Positions 1-6,515 of a stretch of DNA of 19,691 nt are shown piece by piece. A model generated the notes under the pieces. The model saw only the letters and a list, made by a program, of their open reading frames with translations, was not told the DNA's origin and made no database searches. Positions within the stretch are counted from its first letter, which is position 1, and each line of letters starts with the position of its first letter. Source of the stretch: Bacteroidales bacterium UBA1182 (lineage in GTDB: Bacteria; Bacteroidota; Bacteroidia; Bacteroidales; Bacteroidaceae); assembly GCA_002310015.1 (NCBI GenBank), contig DBYQ01000002.1, positions 1-19,691 on the forward strand, in the 5' to 3' direction. A program made the translations under genes and the position numbers.

Positions 1-60
1 GAAAACAAGACCATCACTGATTATGTTGCATTGCTTGCAAAGTATCTGAGATTTAATTAG
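1..60 (+). CDS. C-terminal end of an unidentified protein (partial)
   Basis: An open frame enters the window at base 1 and ends at TAG 58-60, giving the last 19 residues (ending KYLRFN) of a protein that begins upstream. The tail is too short to assign to a family. The next element is the decayed gene at 108-340, 47 bases downstream on the same strand. A promoter-like pair (TTG 35-37 and TAGATTTG 58-65) overlaps this 3' end, so the following genes may be transcribed separately. It could also be a chance open frame, because only 19 codons are visible. Confidence 0.45.
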   Translation, partial: ENKTITDYVALLAKYLRFN

Positions 61-65
61 ATTTG
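35..65 (+). promoter_or_regulatory. possible Bacteroidetes-type promoter for the 108-788 region
   Basis: TTG at 35-37 and TAGATTTG at 58-65 are separated by 20 bases. This matches the Bacteroidetes -33/-7 pattern (TTTG or TTG, about 20 bases, TAnnTTTG). It lies 42 bases before the ATG at 108. Short AT-rich matches like this arise by chance, so the call is tentative. Confidence 0.35.
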
Positions 66-107
66 AAAAAAAGATAAAGATAGAACGTACCAAAAGAATC
101 AGATAAT

Positions 108-340
108 ATGAGAATCCGCACCATCAAAATCTGGTTATCCAAAGGTTGGTACTACGCAGTGTACAGCGTATCCCTGCTGCTTGTAACCCTTATTACTATA
201 AGATTCTGACCGGTACAGATGCAACCTCAGTATGGGGTATGCGCGCCTATTATGGTGTTCTTGATGTATTAAGCAAAAAGGCATACCGCAAGGCTCTCAA
301 GTCTGGAGAAACATTGGATGGATATCAACTCCTGAAATAA
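108..340 (+). pseudogene. internally deleted, frameshifted remnant of a CarboxypepD/plug-like protein
   Basis: From ATG 108 the first frame reads MRIRTIKIWLSKGWYYAVYS and a hydrophobic run, then stops at TGA 210-212. This closely resembles the start of the intact protein at 3847-4776 (MKIRRIRIWLSKGWYRVICS), and 24 bases at 128-151 are identical to the complement of 4733-4756. A second frame, shifted by two bases, carries the other end of the same protein. It reads TSVWGMRAYYGVLDVL and KKAYRKAL up to TAA 338-340, matching QDVWGEQGKNGVLEIL and RKYYRKVL at the C-terminus of the intact copy. About 200 internal codons, including the CarboxypepD domain and most of the plug-like region, are missing. 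The two ends meet out of frame near 180-205. The simplest reading is a duplicated paralogue that lost its middle. Read alone, the second frame gives a misleading 64-residue open frame from a GTG at 146. Confidence 0.8.
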
Positions 341-368
341 AAACAACTATAAAGAAGACTAACTATAG

Positions 369-788
369 ATGATTATAAACATCAACAACACCGCCACCGG
401 AGTCGTTTCCCTCTGTAAAAACAATCAGGGAAACGTCCTCACTTGCTATTTCCCGGACATCATCAAACAGACAGAACCGCTTCTCAAAGATGATGTGATA
501 GAAATAGCCATCGATGCCTCAGACAGTGGTCACATCAAGTTAACCATAACTAAGAATCATCAGGAAAGCATCAAGGCCGCAAAAGATTGCTATGAGTTAT
601 ACTTTAATAATGAAATAATCAGCCTCCCGTTCATTGATAGTCCCGGATCAGCAACCATAATCGCCTTAACCTTCAATAAAGGCAACCTTACTCTTGATGC
701 CAGTTCCTCCGTTGCCGATGACATAATTACCCAATATCATTATCATCAACCCAGCTCCCACAACAAACTGTCCGTCCACATAAACTAG
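369..788 (+). CDS. conserved-looking hypothetical protein, 139 aa
   Basis: This is an uninterrupted 139-codon frame starting at ATG 369, only 28 bases after the remnant at 108-340, and ending at TAG 786-788. No family is recognised. The product has no signal peptide and no membrane segment. It alternates short hydrophobic beta-type segments with acidic loops (for example KDDVIEIAID and SATIIALTF) and ends in a His/Gln/Asn-rich tail (QYHYHQPSSH). A small soluble beta-rich cytoplasmic protein is plausible. It may have been co-transcribed with the ancestor of the remnant, and a terminator-like palindrome follows at 904-957. It could be real but lineage-restricted; I cannot give a function. Confidence 0.6.
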   Translation: MIININNTATGVVSLCKNNQGNVLTCYFPDIIKQTEPLLKDDVIEIAIDASDSGHIKLTITKNHQESIKAAKDCYELYFNNEIISLPFIDSPGSATIIALTFNKGNLTLDASSSVADDIITQYHYHQPSSHNKLSVHIN

Positions 789-805
789 CGATACAAGAGG
801 CGATT

Positions 806-822
806 TGGACAGTATTTGTCCA
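806..822. repeat. small inverted repeat
   Basis: TGGACA (806-811) and TGTCCA (817-822) form a perfect 6-bp dyad around GTATT, 18 bases after the stop of the gene at 369-788. There is no T-run after it, so it is not a convincing terminator by itself. It could be a protein site or chance. Confidence 0.3.
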
Positions 823-858
823 GTTGTTACACATTATCAGTGATTTATCATCCAAATG

Positions 859-869
859 CCCCCCCCCCC
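859..869. repeat. homopolymeric C tract (11 C)
   Basis: Eleven consecutive C bases lie in the convergent intergenic region between the genes at 369-788 and 1082-2158. Tracts of this length are prone to slippage in replication and sequencing. No gene reads through it and no promoter is seen next to it, so no phase-variable target can be named. Confidence 0.8.
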
Positions 870-903
870 AGATTTATCCAATATTATCCATATTCGAGAG
901 GCC

Positions 904-957
904 ATACGCACCGCAAAAAAGAGTCGCCCAGTGGCGGCTCTTTTTTGTGGTGCGTAT
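904..957. terminator. bidirectional terminator-like palindrome with 25-bp arms
   Basis: Arms 904-928 and 933-957 are complementary along all 25 positions, with two G-T type pairs, around the loop CAGT. The inner GC-rich stem GAGTCGCC/GGCGGCTC is flanked by A6 and T6. This gives an intrinsic terminator shape in both directions for the convergent genes ending at 788 and 1082. The arms continue past the A/T tracts for 11 more bases on each side (ATACGCACCGC and GTGGTGCGTAT). That is longer than a normal terminator needs and could mean a small palindromic element. Confidence 0.75.
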
Positions 958-973
958 TCCGCACATCTTTTTA

Positions 974-988
974 TTTCGCAACGCGAAA
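974..988. repeat. short perfect inverted repeat
   Basis: TTTCGC (974-979) and GCGAAA (983-988) pair around AAC, 16 bases after the large palindrome. It may be part of the same untranslated region. No function is evident. Confidence 0.3.
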
Positions 989-1081
989 GCTCTCATTATC
1001 ATGAGCTTGGCGGCCCTCCTGGACCGCTCTCACCTTGTTAAATTCTTGTTACATTTTGCTATAATCTTGCTAAATGTAGGA

Positions 1082-2158
1082 TTATTTGAGGATAATTTTT
1101 ATGCGGAAACCTCTTGTGGTGGGTTCCTCTATGATTGATTTCACTTGGGAACGGATGGCTTGCACGGCATCGTTGTGGGGGAGTGGTGACTCCGTGAGGC
1201 CTTCAACCATGAAGTCCAGGGCGGTTTCTCCCGACAGATCGGCGTGGGTGATCCTTAAGGTCAACGGACGGATGTCGCTCAGGTGCTCAAACAGCATTTC
1301 CTTGATGATGGAGTAGGCTCCGTCGGCCTTTTCAGGTATGTTGTATTTAATACAGAAGCGGTTCAGACCGGTTTGAATCTGGAGATAGTCAAAACTGTCA
1401 TCGTTAATCTCATATACCAGTTTCTGGATGCGGTTCACGAATGCTTTGGTCGCACTCCGCTGCGGATGCTCAAAGATCTGCTCCGGGGTGCCGTCCTCAT
1501 AGATTATACCTTCATTCATGAAGAAGATACGTGTGCTTACATCTCTGGCAAAACGCATCTCATGTGTTACTATGAGCATTGTCAACCCGTCTTTGGCAAG
1601 CTGACGTATCACGCTGAGGACTTCGCCCACCATAGTGGGGTCCAGAGCTGATGTGGGCTCGTCAAAAAGAATCACATCAGGATGCATGGACAATGCCCGT
1701 GCTATAGCAACGCGCTGCTTCTGTCCGCCGGAAAGGGATTCCGGATACACATCGGCTTTTTGGGCCAACCCCACTTTCTTGAGCAGTTCCATGCCTTCAG
1801 CGCTGGCCTCTTGGAGCGTTTTGTTCAGCAGCCTGACTGGTGCGTAGGTGATGTTTTCCAGCACTGTCATGTGTTCAAAAAGGTTGAAGCTTTGGAACAC
1901 CATACCCATTTTGCGACGCATCTTGTCAAGCTTGTAGCCTCGGGCCATGATGTTCTCAGAGTCCACCCAGATCTCGCCGCTTGTGGGCGGTTCCAGCATG
2001 TTGAGTGCCCTTAGGAGCGTACTCTTTCCTGTTCCGGAAGGGCCTATTATGCTTATGACCTCTCCCTTTTCAATATCACAGTTTACATCCTTCAGAACAG
2101 TTACCACACTGCCGTCAGGATTGTGGAAAGTCTTGCTTAAGTGTCTGATGCTTATCAT
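1082..2158 (-). CDS. polar amino-acid ABC transporter ATP-binding protein with C-terminal extension
   Basis: This is the ATPase of an ABC importer of the GlnQ/HisP type, acting on the cytoplasmic face. The 358-residue protein shows Walker A GPSGTGKST (39-47), Q-loop Gln89 in VFQSFNLF, signature LSGGQ (142-146), Walker B ILFDEP (163-168) and the switch His199 (VTHEM). Family members are usually about 240-250 residues. This one continues for about 105 residues after KLVYEIND. The extension has mixed alpha/beta character and does not look like the MetN NIL domain. The gene starts one base after the stop of the permease/binding-protein gene at 2160-3620, so the two form one translational unit. 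Substrate class is inferred from the partner; the exact amino acid cannot be read from sequence. Confidence 0.93.
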   Translation of the reverse strand: MISIRHLSKTFHNPDGSVVTVLKDVNCDIEKGEVISIIGPSGTGKSTLLRALNMLEPPTSGEIWVDSENIMARGYKLDKMRRKMGMVFQSFNLFEHMTVLENITYAPVRLLNKTLQEASAEGMELLKKVGLAQKADVYPESLSGGQKQRVAIARALSMHPDVILFDEPTSALDPTMVGEVLSVIRQLAKDGLTMLIVTHEMRFARDVSTRIFFMNEGIIYEDGTPEQIFEHPQRSATKAFVNRIQKLVYEINDDSFDYLQIQTGLNRFCIKYNIPEKADGAYSIIKEMLFEHLSDIRPLTLRITHADLSGETALDFMVEGLTESPLPHNDAVQAIRSQVKSIIEEPTTRGFRIKIILK

Positions 2159-2159
2159 A

Positions 2160-3620
2160 TTATTTCTTAAGGAAGAGGTTTAACAAAAGGCGGATGAGCC
2201 AGGCCAGGACAAAATATGCTATGGTTATGACCAGGAGCGGAATCATGGCATCGAATGTGCGGCTACGGATAAGGTCGCTGGCACGTGTAAGGTCCATGAT
2301 GGCTATATAACCTACAATGGAGGTGCTCTTTAGAAGGGATACGCATTCTCCGGCGTACAGCGGCAACGCTTTTTGAATGGCCTGCGGGAACACAATACCG
2401 GTAAAGGTCCTGAACGGAGTAAAGCCCAGGCTCAGTCCCGCTTCAGTCTGTCCTTTTGGCACTGATGATATGGCCGATGAGAATATGCTGCCTGATGACC
2501 ATGCAAAACATAATGCAAAGGTGATTATCGCCACAACGGTACCGCTGAGTCCTGCACTTGCCAGAATGACATAGAACATAACCAGAAGCAGCACCAGAGT
2601 AGGTATGCCCTGGATGAAAGCACCGTACAGTTCCACCGTCTTGTTCACCCATTTGCGGCGGCTACGCAACATGGCGCATACTCCCGCGCCCAGCAGGGTT
2701 CCCAACAGAATGGCTAAAACTGTTATCTTGACCGTTTCCCATAAACCGTCAGTTATGAGTTTCCATCGGCTCTCTGTTACAAGATTCATCTTGAGCCTTT
2801 CTGCAAACCCCGTCTGTGAAGTGGATTCTTTATCCACTACAAAATATCCGGCACGGCACAAATAATAGGGCTGAGTAAAATCTACAGATTTCTTTCTTTC
2901 ATCAGTGATGTAAAGGCATGCACATACCACGTCGCACTGTCCGGTGCTGAGGGCTATCATGGCAGAGCCCAGGTCCTGGAACTTCATGTCAAAGGTACGG
3001 CCACTCCAGGCGGCAAAGCGCTTGAGAATATCGGCATCCATGCCCATCCATTCACCCCCTTCTCCTATATAACATATCGGAGCCATACTGACACCGGTGA
3101 TGCAACGTAGCGGAGTGGGGGCTCCCGGTTCTCCTCCCTTGACAGGCCCGGGGGCCGGGGTGTCCTCTAACCAGTGGCTAAGTATTGCATCAAGGGTGCC
3201 GTCGGCCTTGAGTTGAGCAATGAAACGGTCCATCTGTTCCCTGAGTTGGTCATCGCCCTTCCTTACAGCAAAAGCAACATCAAAGGCCTCTTCACCTTTA
3301 AAGGCCAGCCTGATGCCCAACTGCCGGCGCAGTTCAGGGGTAAAAGTAACCTCATCTGTCACGTGGACATCGGCTAAGCCCTGACGTACAGCCTGAATAC
3401 CATCGGCCTCAGTATTGACACGGAACATGGTTATGTCTTCACGTGCGGAGTACTTGTTGTCATAATAATTTCCGGCCGTTGTGCTTACGGTGTGACCGCT
3501 TAATTCAGCCTCAGAGTGCATCTCACTGCTGCTGGCTTTATCCTGACCGCAAGAGAGGAGCATAAGCGTTATGACCGCAGAGAATAGAAACAACGGTGCT
3601 TTGTTTATCCGTATCTTCAT
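2160..3620 (-). CDS. ABC importer lipoprotein: permuted SBP_bac_3 lobes fused to permease
   Basis: A 486-residue fusion should bind an amino-acid-like solute outside the inner membrane and pass it through its own permease domain. I chose ATG 3620 because it gives a lipoprotein signal ending LMLLSC with Cys24; a longer frame exists upstream but would bury it. Residues about 40-150 resemble lobe 2 plus the C-terminal helix of an SBP_bac_3 protein (AVRQGLADVHVTDE, FAVRKGDDQL, DGTLDAILSHWLED). Residues about 165-265 resemble lobe 1 (MGMDADILKRFAAWSGRTF, TDERKKSVDFTQPYYLCRAG). The lobe order is therefore the reverse of the usual one. From about 285 a BPD_transp_1 permease follows, with several membrane segments and an EAA loop (EAGLSLGFTPFRTFTGIVFP). 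Its ATPase lies one base downstream. The fusion is clear; substrate is not. Confidence 0.88.
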   Translation of the reverse strand: MKIRINKAPLFLFSAVITLMLLSCGQDKASSSEMHSEAELSGHTVSTTAGNYYDNKYSAREDITMFRVNTEADGIQAVRQGLADVHVTDEVTFTPELRRQLGIRLAFKGEEAFDVAFAVRKGDDQLREQMDRFIAQLKADGTLDAILSHWLEDTPAPGPVKGGEPGAPTPLRCITGVSMAPICYIGEGGEWMGMDADILKRFAAWSGRTFDMKFQDLGSAMIALSTGQCDVVCACLYITDERKKSVDFTQPYYLCRAGYFVVDKESTSQTGFAERLKMNLVTESRWKLITDGLWETVKITVLAILLGTLLGAGVCAMLRSRRKWVNKTVELYGAFIQGIPTLVLLLVMFYVILASAGLSGTVVAIITFALCFAWSSGSIFSSAISSVPKGQTEAGLSLGFTPFRTFTGIVFPQAIQKALPLYAGECVSLLKSTSIVGYIAIMDLTRASDLIRSRTFDAMIPLLVITIAYFVLAWLIRLLLNLFLKK

Positions 3621-3645
3621 GCAAATGCTATATTTATTCGTCTCA

Positions 3646-3680
3646 CAAATATAAGCAAAAAAAGTACAATTGGGGACAAA
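3646..3680 (-). promoter_or_regulatory. likely promoter of the ABC importer operon
   Basis: On the minus strand TATATTTG lies at 3653-3646, with TTTG at 3680-3677, 23 bases upstream. The -7 box is a full match and sits 26 bases before the ATG at 3620; the spacing is slightly long. The TTTG falls in the loop of the palindrome 3657-3699, so that structure overlaps the promoter. Confidence 0.5.
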
Positions 3681-3699
3681 CCCCAATTGTTCTTTTTTT
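3657..3699. terminator. A-tract/T-tract palindrome: terminator or operator
   Basis: Arms 3657-3675 and 3681-3699 are 19 bases long with one mismatch, around the loop ACAAA. The core is ACAATTGGGG/CCCCAATTGT, flanked by A7 and T7. Read on the minus strand it would terminate transcripts coming from the gene at 3847-4776. It also overlaps the -33 region of the ABC importer promoter, so a regulatory role is possible. Confidence 0.65.
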
Positions 3700-3700
3700 A

Positions 3701-3845
3701 GTCCGAAGGACACGACCGGAGGGAGCTAAGCGAACGTTTTCGATAAGCCAGGCGAACAGAGGGAGTTTACTCACTCTGTCGTGGCGAGAAAAGGTCGGCA
3801 AAGCCACATATAAAGGAGCGCTTTTGCGGAGTAAAATAAATAGAG
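3701..3845. other. structured 145-bp intergenic segment, possible dispersed repeat
   Basis: The segment between the gene ending at 3847 and the palindrome 3657-3699 has higher GC than the surrounding intergenic DNA and several small dyads. These include ACAGAGGGAGT/ACTCACTCTGT (3756-3766/3769-3779, one mismatch) and GTGGC/GCCAC around 3781-3807. It carries no convincing gene; a plus-strand frame crosses it from a GTG at 3596 but lies antisense to the ABC gene start. The look is that of a transcribed 3' region or a repeated intergenic element. Confidence 0.35.
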
Positions 3846-3846
3846 C

Positions 3847-4776
3847 TTATTCTTGATTGTTCTTTAAGCCTGTGATGAGCTGTTTGGTGCCGGGAATGTT
3901 TTTTTCACGTCTTAAGACTTTGCGGTAGTACTTTCTGGTGAGTATCTCAAGGACGCCGTTCTTTCCCTGTTCACCCCATACATCCTGGGCTTCCTTATTG
4001 TTTAAGGTGCGTACCTCTTTTATCTTATCGCCACGTATTCCTACCAGTTCAGCCAGTTGATATCGGTCCATAAGAACGGCGTTGAAGTCAAATGCGGCCA
4101 GTTTATCATGGGGCGCATTTACAATCTCACCGTCAAGGACTATCAGCGGAAATGAGGGGGCCGATGCAGGTTCTTTCTTATCGTCAGATATCACGTACCT
4201 GTTTGTGGGAACGCCATACATTACGCTTACATCAGGAGTTTCTATCCCTATTGACTGGAAATCAGACTCCACGATTCTGGAAACCCTGTCATCATATCTT
4301 CTGAAACTTGCCGCAGGAGGGCCATACGCTACAACACGTACGATATCAAATTCAGTAGAAGGGACCACAACCGGCGCACTTTCAAGCATAGTGATTTCAA
4401 ATGTGGTACGGTCAAAATCAAATATTTGTGTTTCATAGCCTACGTATTCTATGTAAAGTTTATGGGAAGGATCAACAACCTTGAATGCAAACTCTCCATT
4501 TGCATCAGTAACGGCATGGGCAACGATACGTTCAAGTGAATCCCTTTCCGTTACGTTCATCATGGAGAACGGCGTACCGTCAGATTTCTTGACGGTTCCC
4601 TTTATTATATCACCCTTCTTTACAGGGGCAGTGTCTTTGGCTTGCTGCTGGGCTGTAGTTGTTGCAGCCGCAGCTTTACCCGTATTGTAAAAGAGGGGTA
4701 GCAGTAGCAGTGATATGCTGCAAATCACCCTATACCAACCTTTGGATAACCAGATTCTGATCCTTCTTATTTTCAT
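3847..4776 (-). CDS. CarboxypepD-regulatory plus TonB-plug-like protein without a barrel
   Basis: The 309-residue protein starts with a basic stretch and a hydrophobic segment (ISLLLLPLF) that should export it or anchor it in the inner membrane. Residues about 55-130 form a CarboxypepD_reg-like beta domain (KGDIIKGTVKKSDGTPF, TDANGEFAF, LYIEYVGYET). Residues about 205-295 resemble a TonB-receptor plug (FPLIVLDGEIV, then KIKEVRTLNNKEAQDVWG and NGVLEILTRK, the region that reads LYGSRGANGVI in SusC-type receptors). The protein ends there, so there is no beta-barrel. Such plug-like modules are also found with BlaR1-type M56 proteases, and one is encoded nearby at 7011-9029. That suggests a regulatory or envelope role rather than transport, which is inference. 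A decayed relative lies at 108-340. Confidence 0.8.
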   Translation of the reverse strand: MKIRRIRIWLSKGWYRVICSISLLLLPLFYNTGKAAAATTTAQQQAKDTAPVKKGDIIKGTVKKSDGTPFSMMNVTERDSLERIVAHAVTDANGEFAFKVVDPSHKLYIEYVGYETQIFDFDRTTFEITMLESAPVVVPSTEFDIVRVVAYGPPAASFRRYDDRVSRIVESDFQSIGIETPDVSVMYGVPTNRYVISDDKKEPASAPSFPLIVLDGEIVNAPHDKLAAFDFNAVLMDRYQLAELVGIRGDKIKEVRTLNNKEAQDVWGEQGKNGVLEILTRKYYRKVLRREKNIPGTKQLITGLKNNQE

Positions 4777-4859
4777 ATAGTCTTCCTTTTTTCCCTTAAT
4801 TATATAACTATAGACTGATAGTTAATCAAAATGCGTCCGTTTTCTCCTGACTTTTGACG

Positions 4860-4891
4860 CAAAAATATAAGAATTTTAAACCGATACCAAA
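4860..4891 (-). promoter_or_regulatory. promoter for the plug-like gene at 3847-4776
   Basis: On the minus strand TTTG (4891-4888), a 20-base spacer and TATTTTTG (4867-4860) match both Bacteroidetes promoter boxes. Transcription should begin near 4853, giving a leader of about 77 bases before ATG 4776. Confidence 0.65.
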
Positions 4892-4897
4892 GGAATA

Positions 4898-4941
4898 GCG
4901 CTGCAAAGATGTTGCATTTTGTTGCAACAGAATTGCAGCGC
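4898..4941. promoter_or_regulatory. long interrupted palindrome between divergent promoters
   Basis: GCGCTGCAA (4898-4906) pairs with TTGCAGCGC (4933-4941) and TGTTGCA (4910-4916) with TGCAACA (4923-4929). A 3x3 internal loop separates the stems and the apical loop has six bases. A T-rich stretch follows on the plus strand, as in a terminator. No plus-strand gene lies upstream, however, and the element sits exactly between the divergent promoters at 4860-4891 and 4949-4980. An operator or insulator for both is therefore an alternative. Confidence 0.6.
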
Positions 4942-4948
4942 CTTTTTG

Positions 4949-4980
4949 TTGTTTTGATGGTTTATCTGCACTTACATTTG
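4949..4980 (+). promoter_or_regulatory. promoter for the LRR/FISUMP gene at 5000
   Basis: TTG (4949-4951), a 21-base spacer and TACATTTG (4973-4980) fit the Bacteroidetes promoter pattern. The expected transcript start leaves only about 13 bases before ATG 5000. Confidence 0.55.
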
Positions 4981-4999
4981 TCACAAAAATCAGTGATTT

Positions 5000-6505
5000 A
5001 TGAAAAGACATAGGGTCATCTTATCATTCTTGGTGCTGTTGCTGACAGTTGCCGTGACCGTATCGGCTCAAAATCAGGAGAGGCAGATGGTAACCGTTGA
5101 TGGAATCTGTTATGAGTTGCATGATAACCATAGGGCATTTTTAGGCTCATTTGTTGCAGGGAGTGATGGCAGGACAGAATTGGTAATACCTCAGTACATA
5201 AATGCTGACGGTGAATGTTACAGGGTTCAAGGGATAAGGCATAATGCATTTGAGGGCAATACAGACATTATTTCTGTGAGTTTACCGGACAGTATAATCA
5301 TTATGGATAGGGCTTTTAAAAACTGCACAAATCTCAAACTGATAAACGTGCCCAAGAACGGAACCCTTATCAATAATGTGTTTGAAAACTGCACTTCACT
5401 TGAGGAGATAGAGATCCCATACGGGTGTAACATACTCAACGGGAACTCGTTTTTCATGGGATGTACGTCATTGAAGAGGGTAGTTATTGGTGACGGCATC
5501 GATTATATCCCCCATAAATGTTTTTACGGATGTACCTCTCTTGAGGAGTTGGTGATGTCTTCTTCTATAGGTGAGATAGGCAAGGAGGCTTTTGCCGGAT
5601 GCACCAATCTCAAGAGAATCATAATCAATCCCACTGATAGCCGCAACTATCTTTACATGTCAGTAAGCGAGGGGGCGTTTCCTGATAAGGGCCTGCTTGA
5701 ATCAGCTATAGCCGCTACAGCTTCAACCAGACAGCTTAATCCTGATGATGTAATCCGTGGCGTAGTACGTGATAAAAATGGCTACATTATGATGGTAGAG
5801 GTTGCTGAGGTGGATCCATACGGAAATAAAGTAGGGCAGGACTTCACGTCAAGAGGCGGAGAATTTGCAATCCAATTGGAGAATCCGGCTCACAGTATCA
5901 GGTTCAGTTGTCGTGGATATGAGACAGTAGAACTTCCCGTCAACTCTGCTTATTATGTAGTCAGGATGGAAAGATGTTCAGTTCCTGATGCTGATGTTCC
6001 GCCCCGTAAAGGTAAAGCCATACGCTCACACAAGGGGCATGAATACGTTGACCTGGGCCTGAGCGTAAAATGGGCCACCTGTAATCTGGGCGCCTCCCGG
6101 CCGGAGGAACAGGGTGATGTGTTTACCTTAGGAGAAACCGCACCTGTTCCTGATGATATGGCGCATCTGGGGTGGGGAGGCCGTTGGCGTATGCCCACTT
6201 CTGCTGAATTCTATGAGCTTTGCATCAACTGCGCATGGGAGTGGACCACCCGGGACAGCGTGCAGGGCTACAAGGTTACCAGCAAGATACCCGGTTATAC
6301 AGACCGCTCCATATTCCTTCCTGTGGCCGATGGCTATAGCGGTCTGCTCCCTTTTTATACGGGACCTCGCGGTGAGTATTGGTCAAGCACAGTTATCACA
6401 GACAATCCGGACTACACGTTCATTCTCTATTTTGATTCCGGCAATGTAGATGTCAGAGCCTATAACCGTAAGTTCAGCCGTTCTCTCCGTCCCGTGACAC
6501 CGTAG
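5000..6505 (+). CDS. secreted BspA-type LRR, CarboxypepD-like and FISUMP fusion protein
   Basis: The 501-residue exported protein has a signal peptide (hydrophobic 7-20, likely cleavage after VSA, residue 23). Residues about 80-212 are LRR_5/BspA-type repeats, recognisable by repeated F-x-x-CTSL units (CTNL 109-112, CTSL 131-134, 155-158 and 178-181, CTNL 201-204). Residues about 251-325 resemble a CarboxypepD_reg-like beta domain (DDVIRGVVRDKNGYIMMVEV, then IRFSCRGYETVEL). Residues about 347-499 are a FISUMP domain (HEYVDLGLSVKWATCNLGAS, WRMPTSAEF, YWSSTV, SRSLRPV). BspA-type repeats are known for binding host or partner proteins at the cell surface. FISUMP domains occur in Bacteroidetes and Fibrobacter surface proteins of unknown role. 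There is no lipobox and no T9SS tail. The gene is monocistronic, with a terminator at 6516-6565. Confidence 0.88.
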   Translation: MKRHRVILSFLVLLLTVAVTVSAQNQERQMVTVDGICYELHDNHRAFLGSFVAGSDGRTELVIPQYINADGECYRVQGIRHNAFEGNTDIISVSLPDSIIIMDRAFKNCTNLKLINVPKNGTLINNVFENCTSLEEIEIPYGCNILNGNSFFMGCTSLKRVVIGDGIDYIPHKCFYGCTSLEELVMSSSIGEIGKEAFAGCTNLKRIIINPTDSRNYLYMSVSEGAFPDKGLLESAIAATASTRQLNPDDVIRGVVRDKNGYIMMVEVAEVDPYGNKVGQDFTSRGGEFAIQLENPAHSIRFSCRGYETVELPVNSAYYVVRMERCSVPDADVPPRKGKAIRSHKGHEYVDLGLSVKWATCNLGASRPEEQGDVFTLGETAPVPDDMAHLGWGGRWRMPTSAEFYELCINCAWEWTTRDSVQGYKVTSKIPGYTDRSIFLPVADGYSGLLPFYTGPRGEYWSSTVITDNPDYTFILYFDSGNVDVRAYNRKFSRSLRPVTP

Positions 6506-6515
6506 GGTCGGTTTG

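Noticed and set aside
806..822. Terminator for the 369-788 gene
   Set aside because: The dyad is only six pairs and is not followed by T residues. The palindrome at 904-957 is a better candidate.
824..1138. Plus-strand open frames across the C-run and the 904-957 palindrome
   Set aside because: Low-complexity translation, overlapping convergent frames, passage through a terminator and no start signal.
2160..3713. Longer start for the ABC lipoprotein at 3713
   Set aside because: The extra 31 residues would bury a good lipoprotein signal (Cys24) and would read through the promoter and palindrome.
3596..3856. 86-residue plus-strand open frame starting at GTG
   Set aside because: It overlaps the start and signal peptide of the ABC lipoprotein, its promoter and the palindrome 3657-3699, and has no protein-like domain. 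The sequence is better explained as intergenic.
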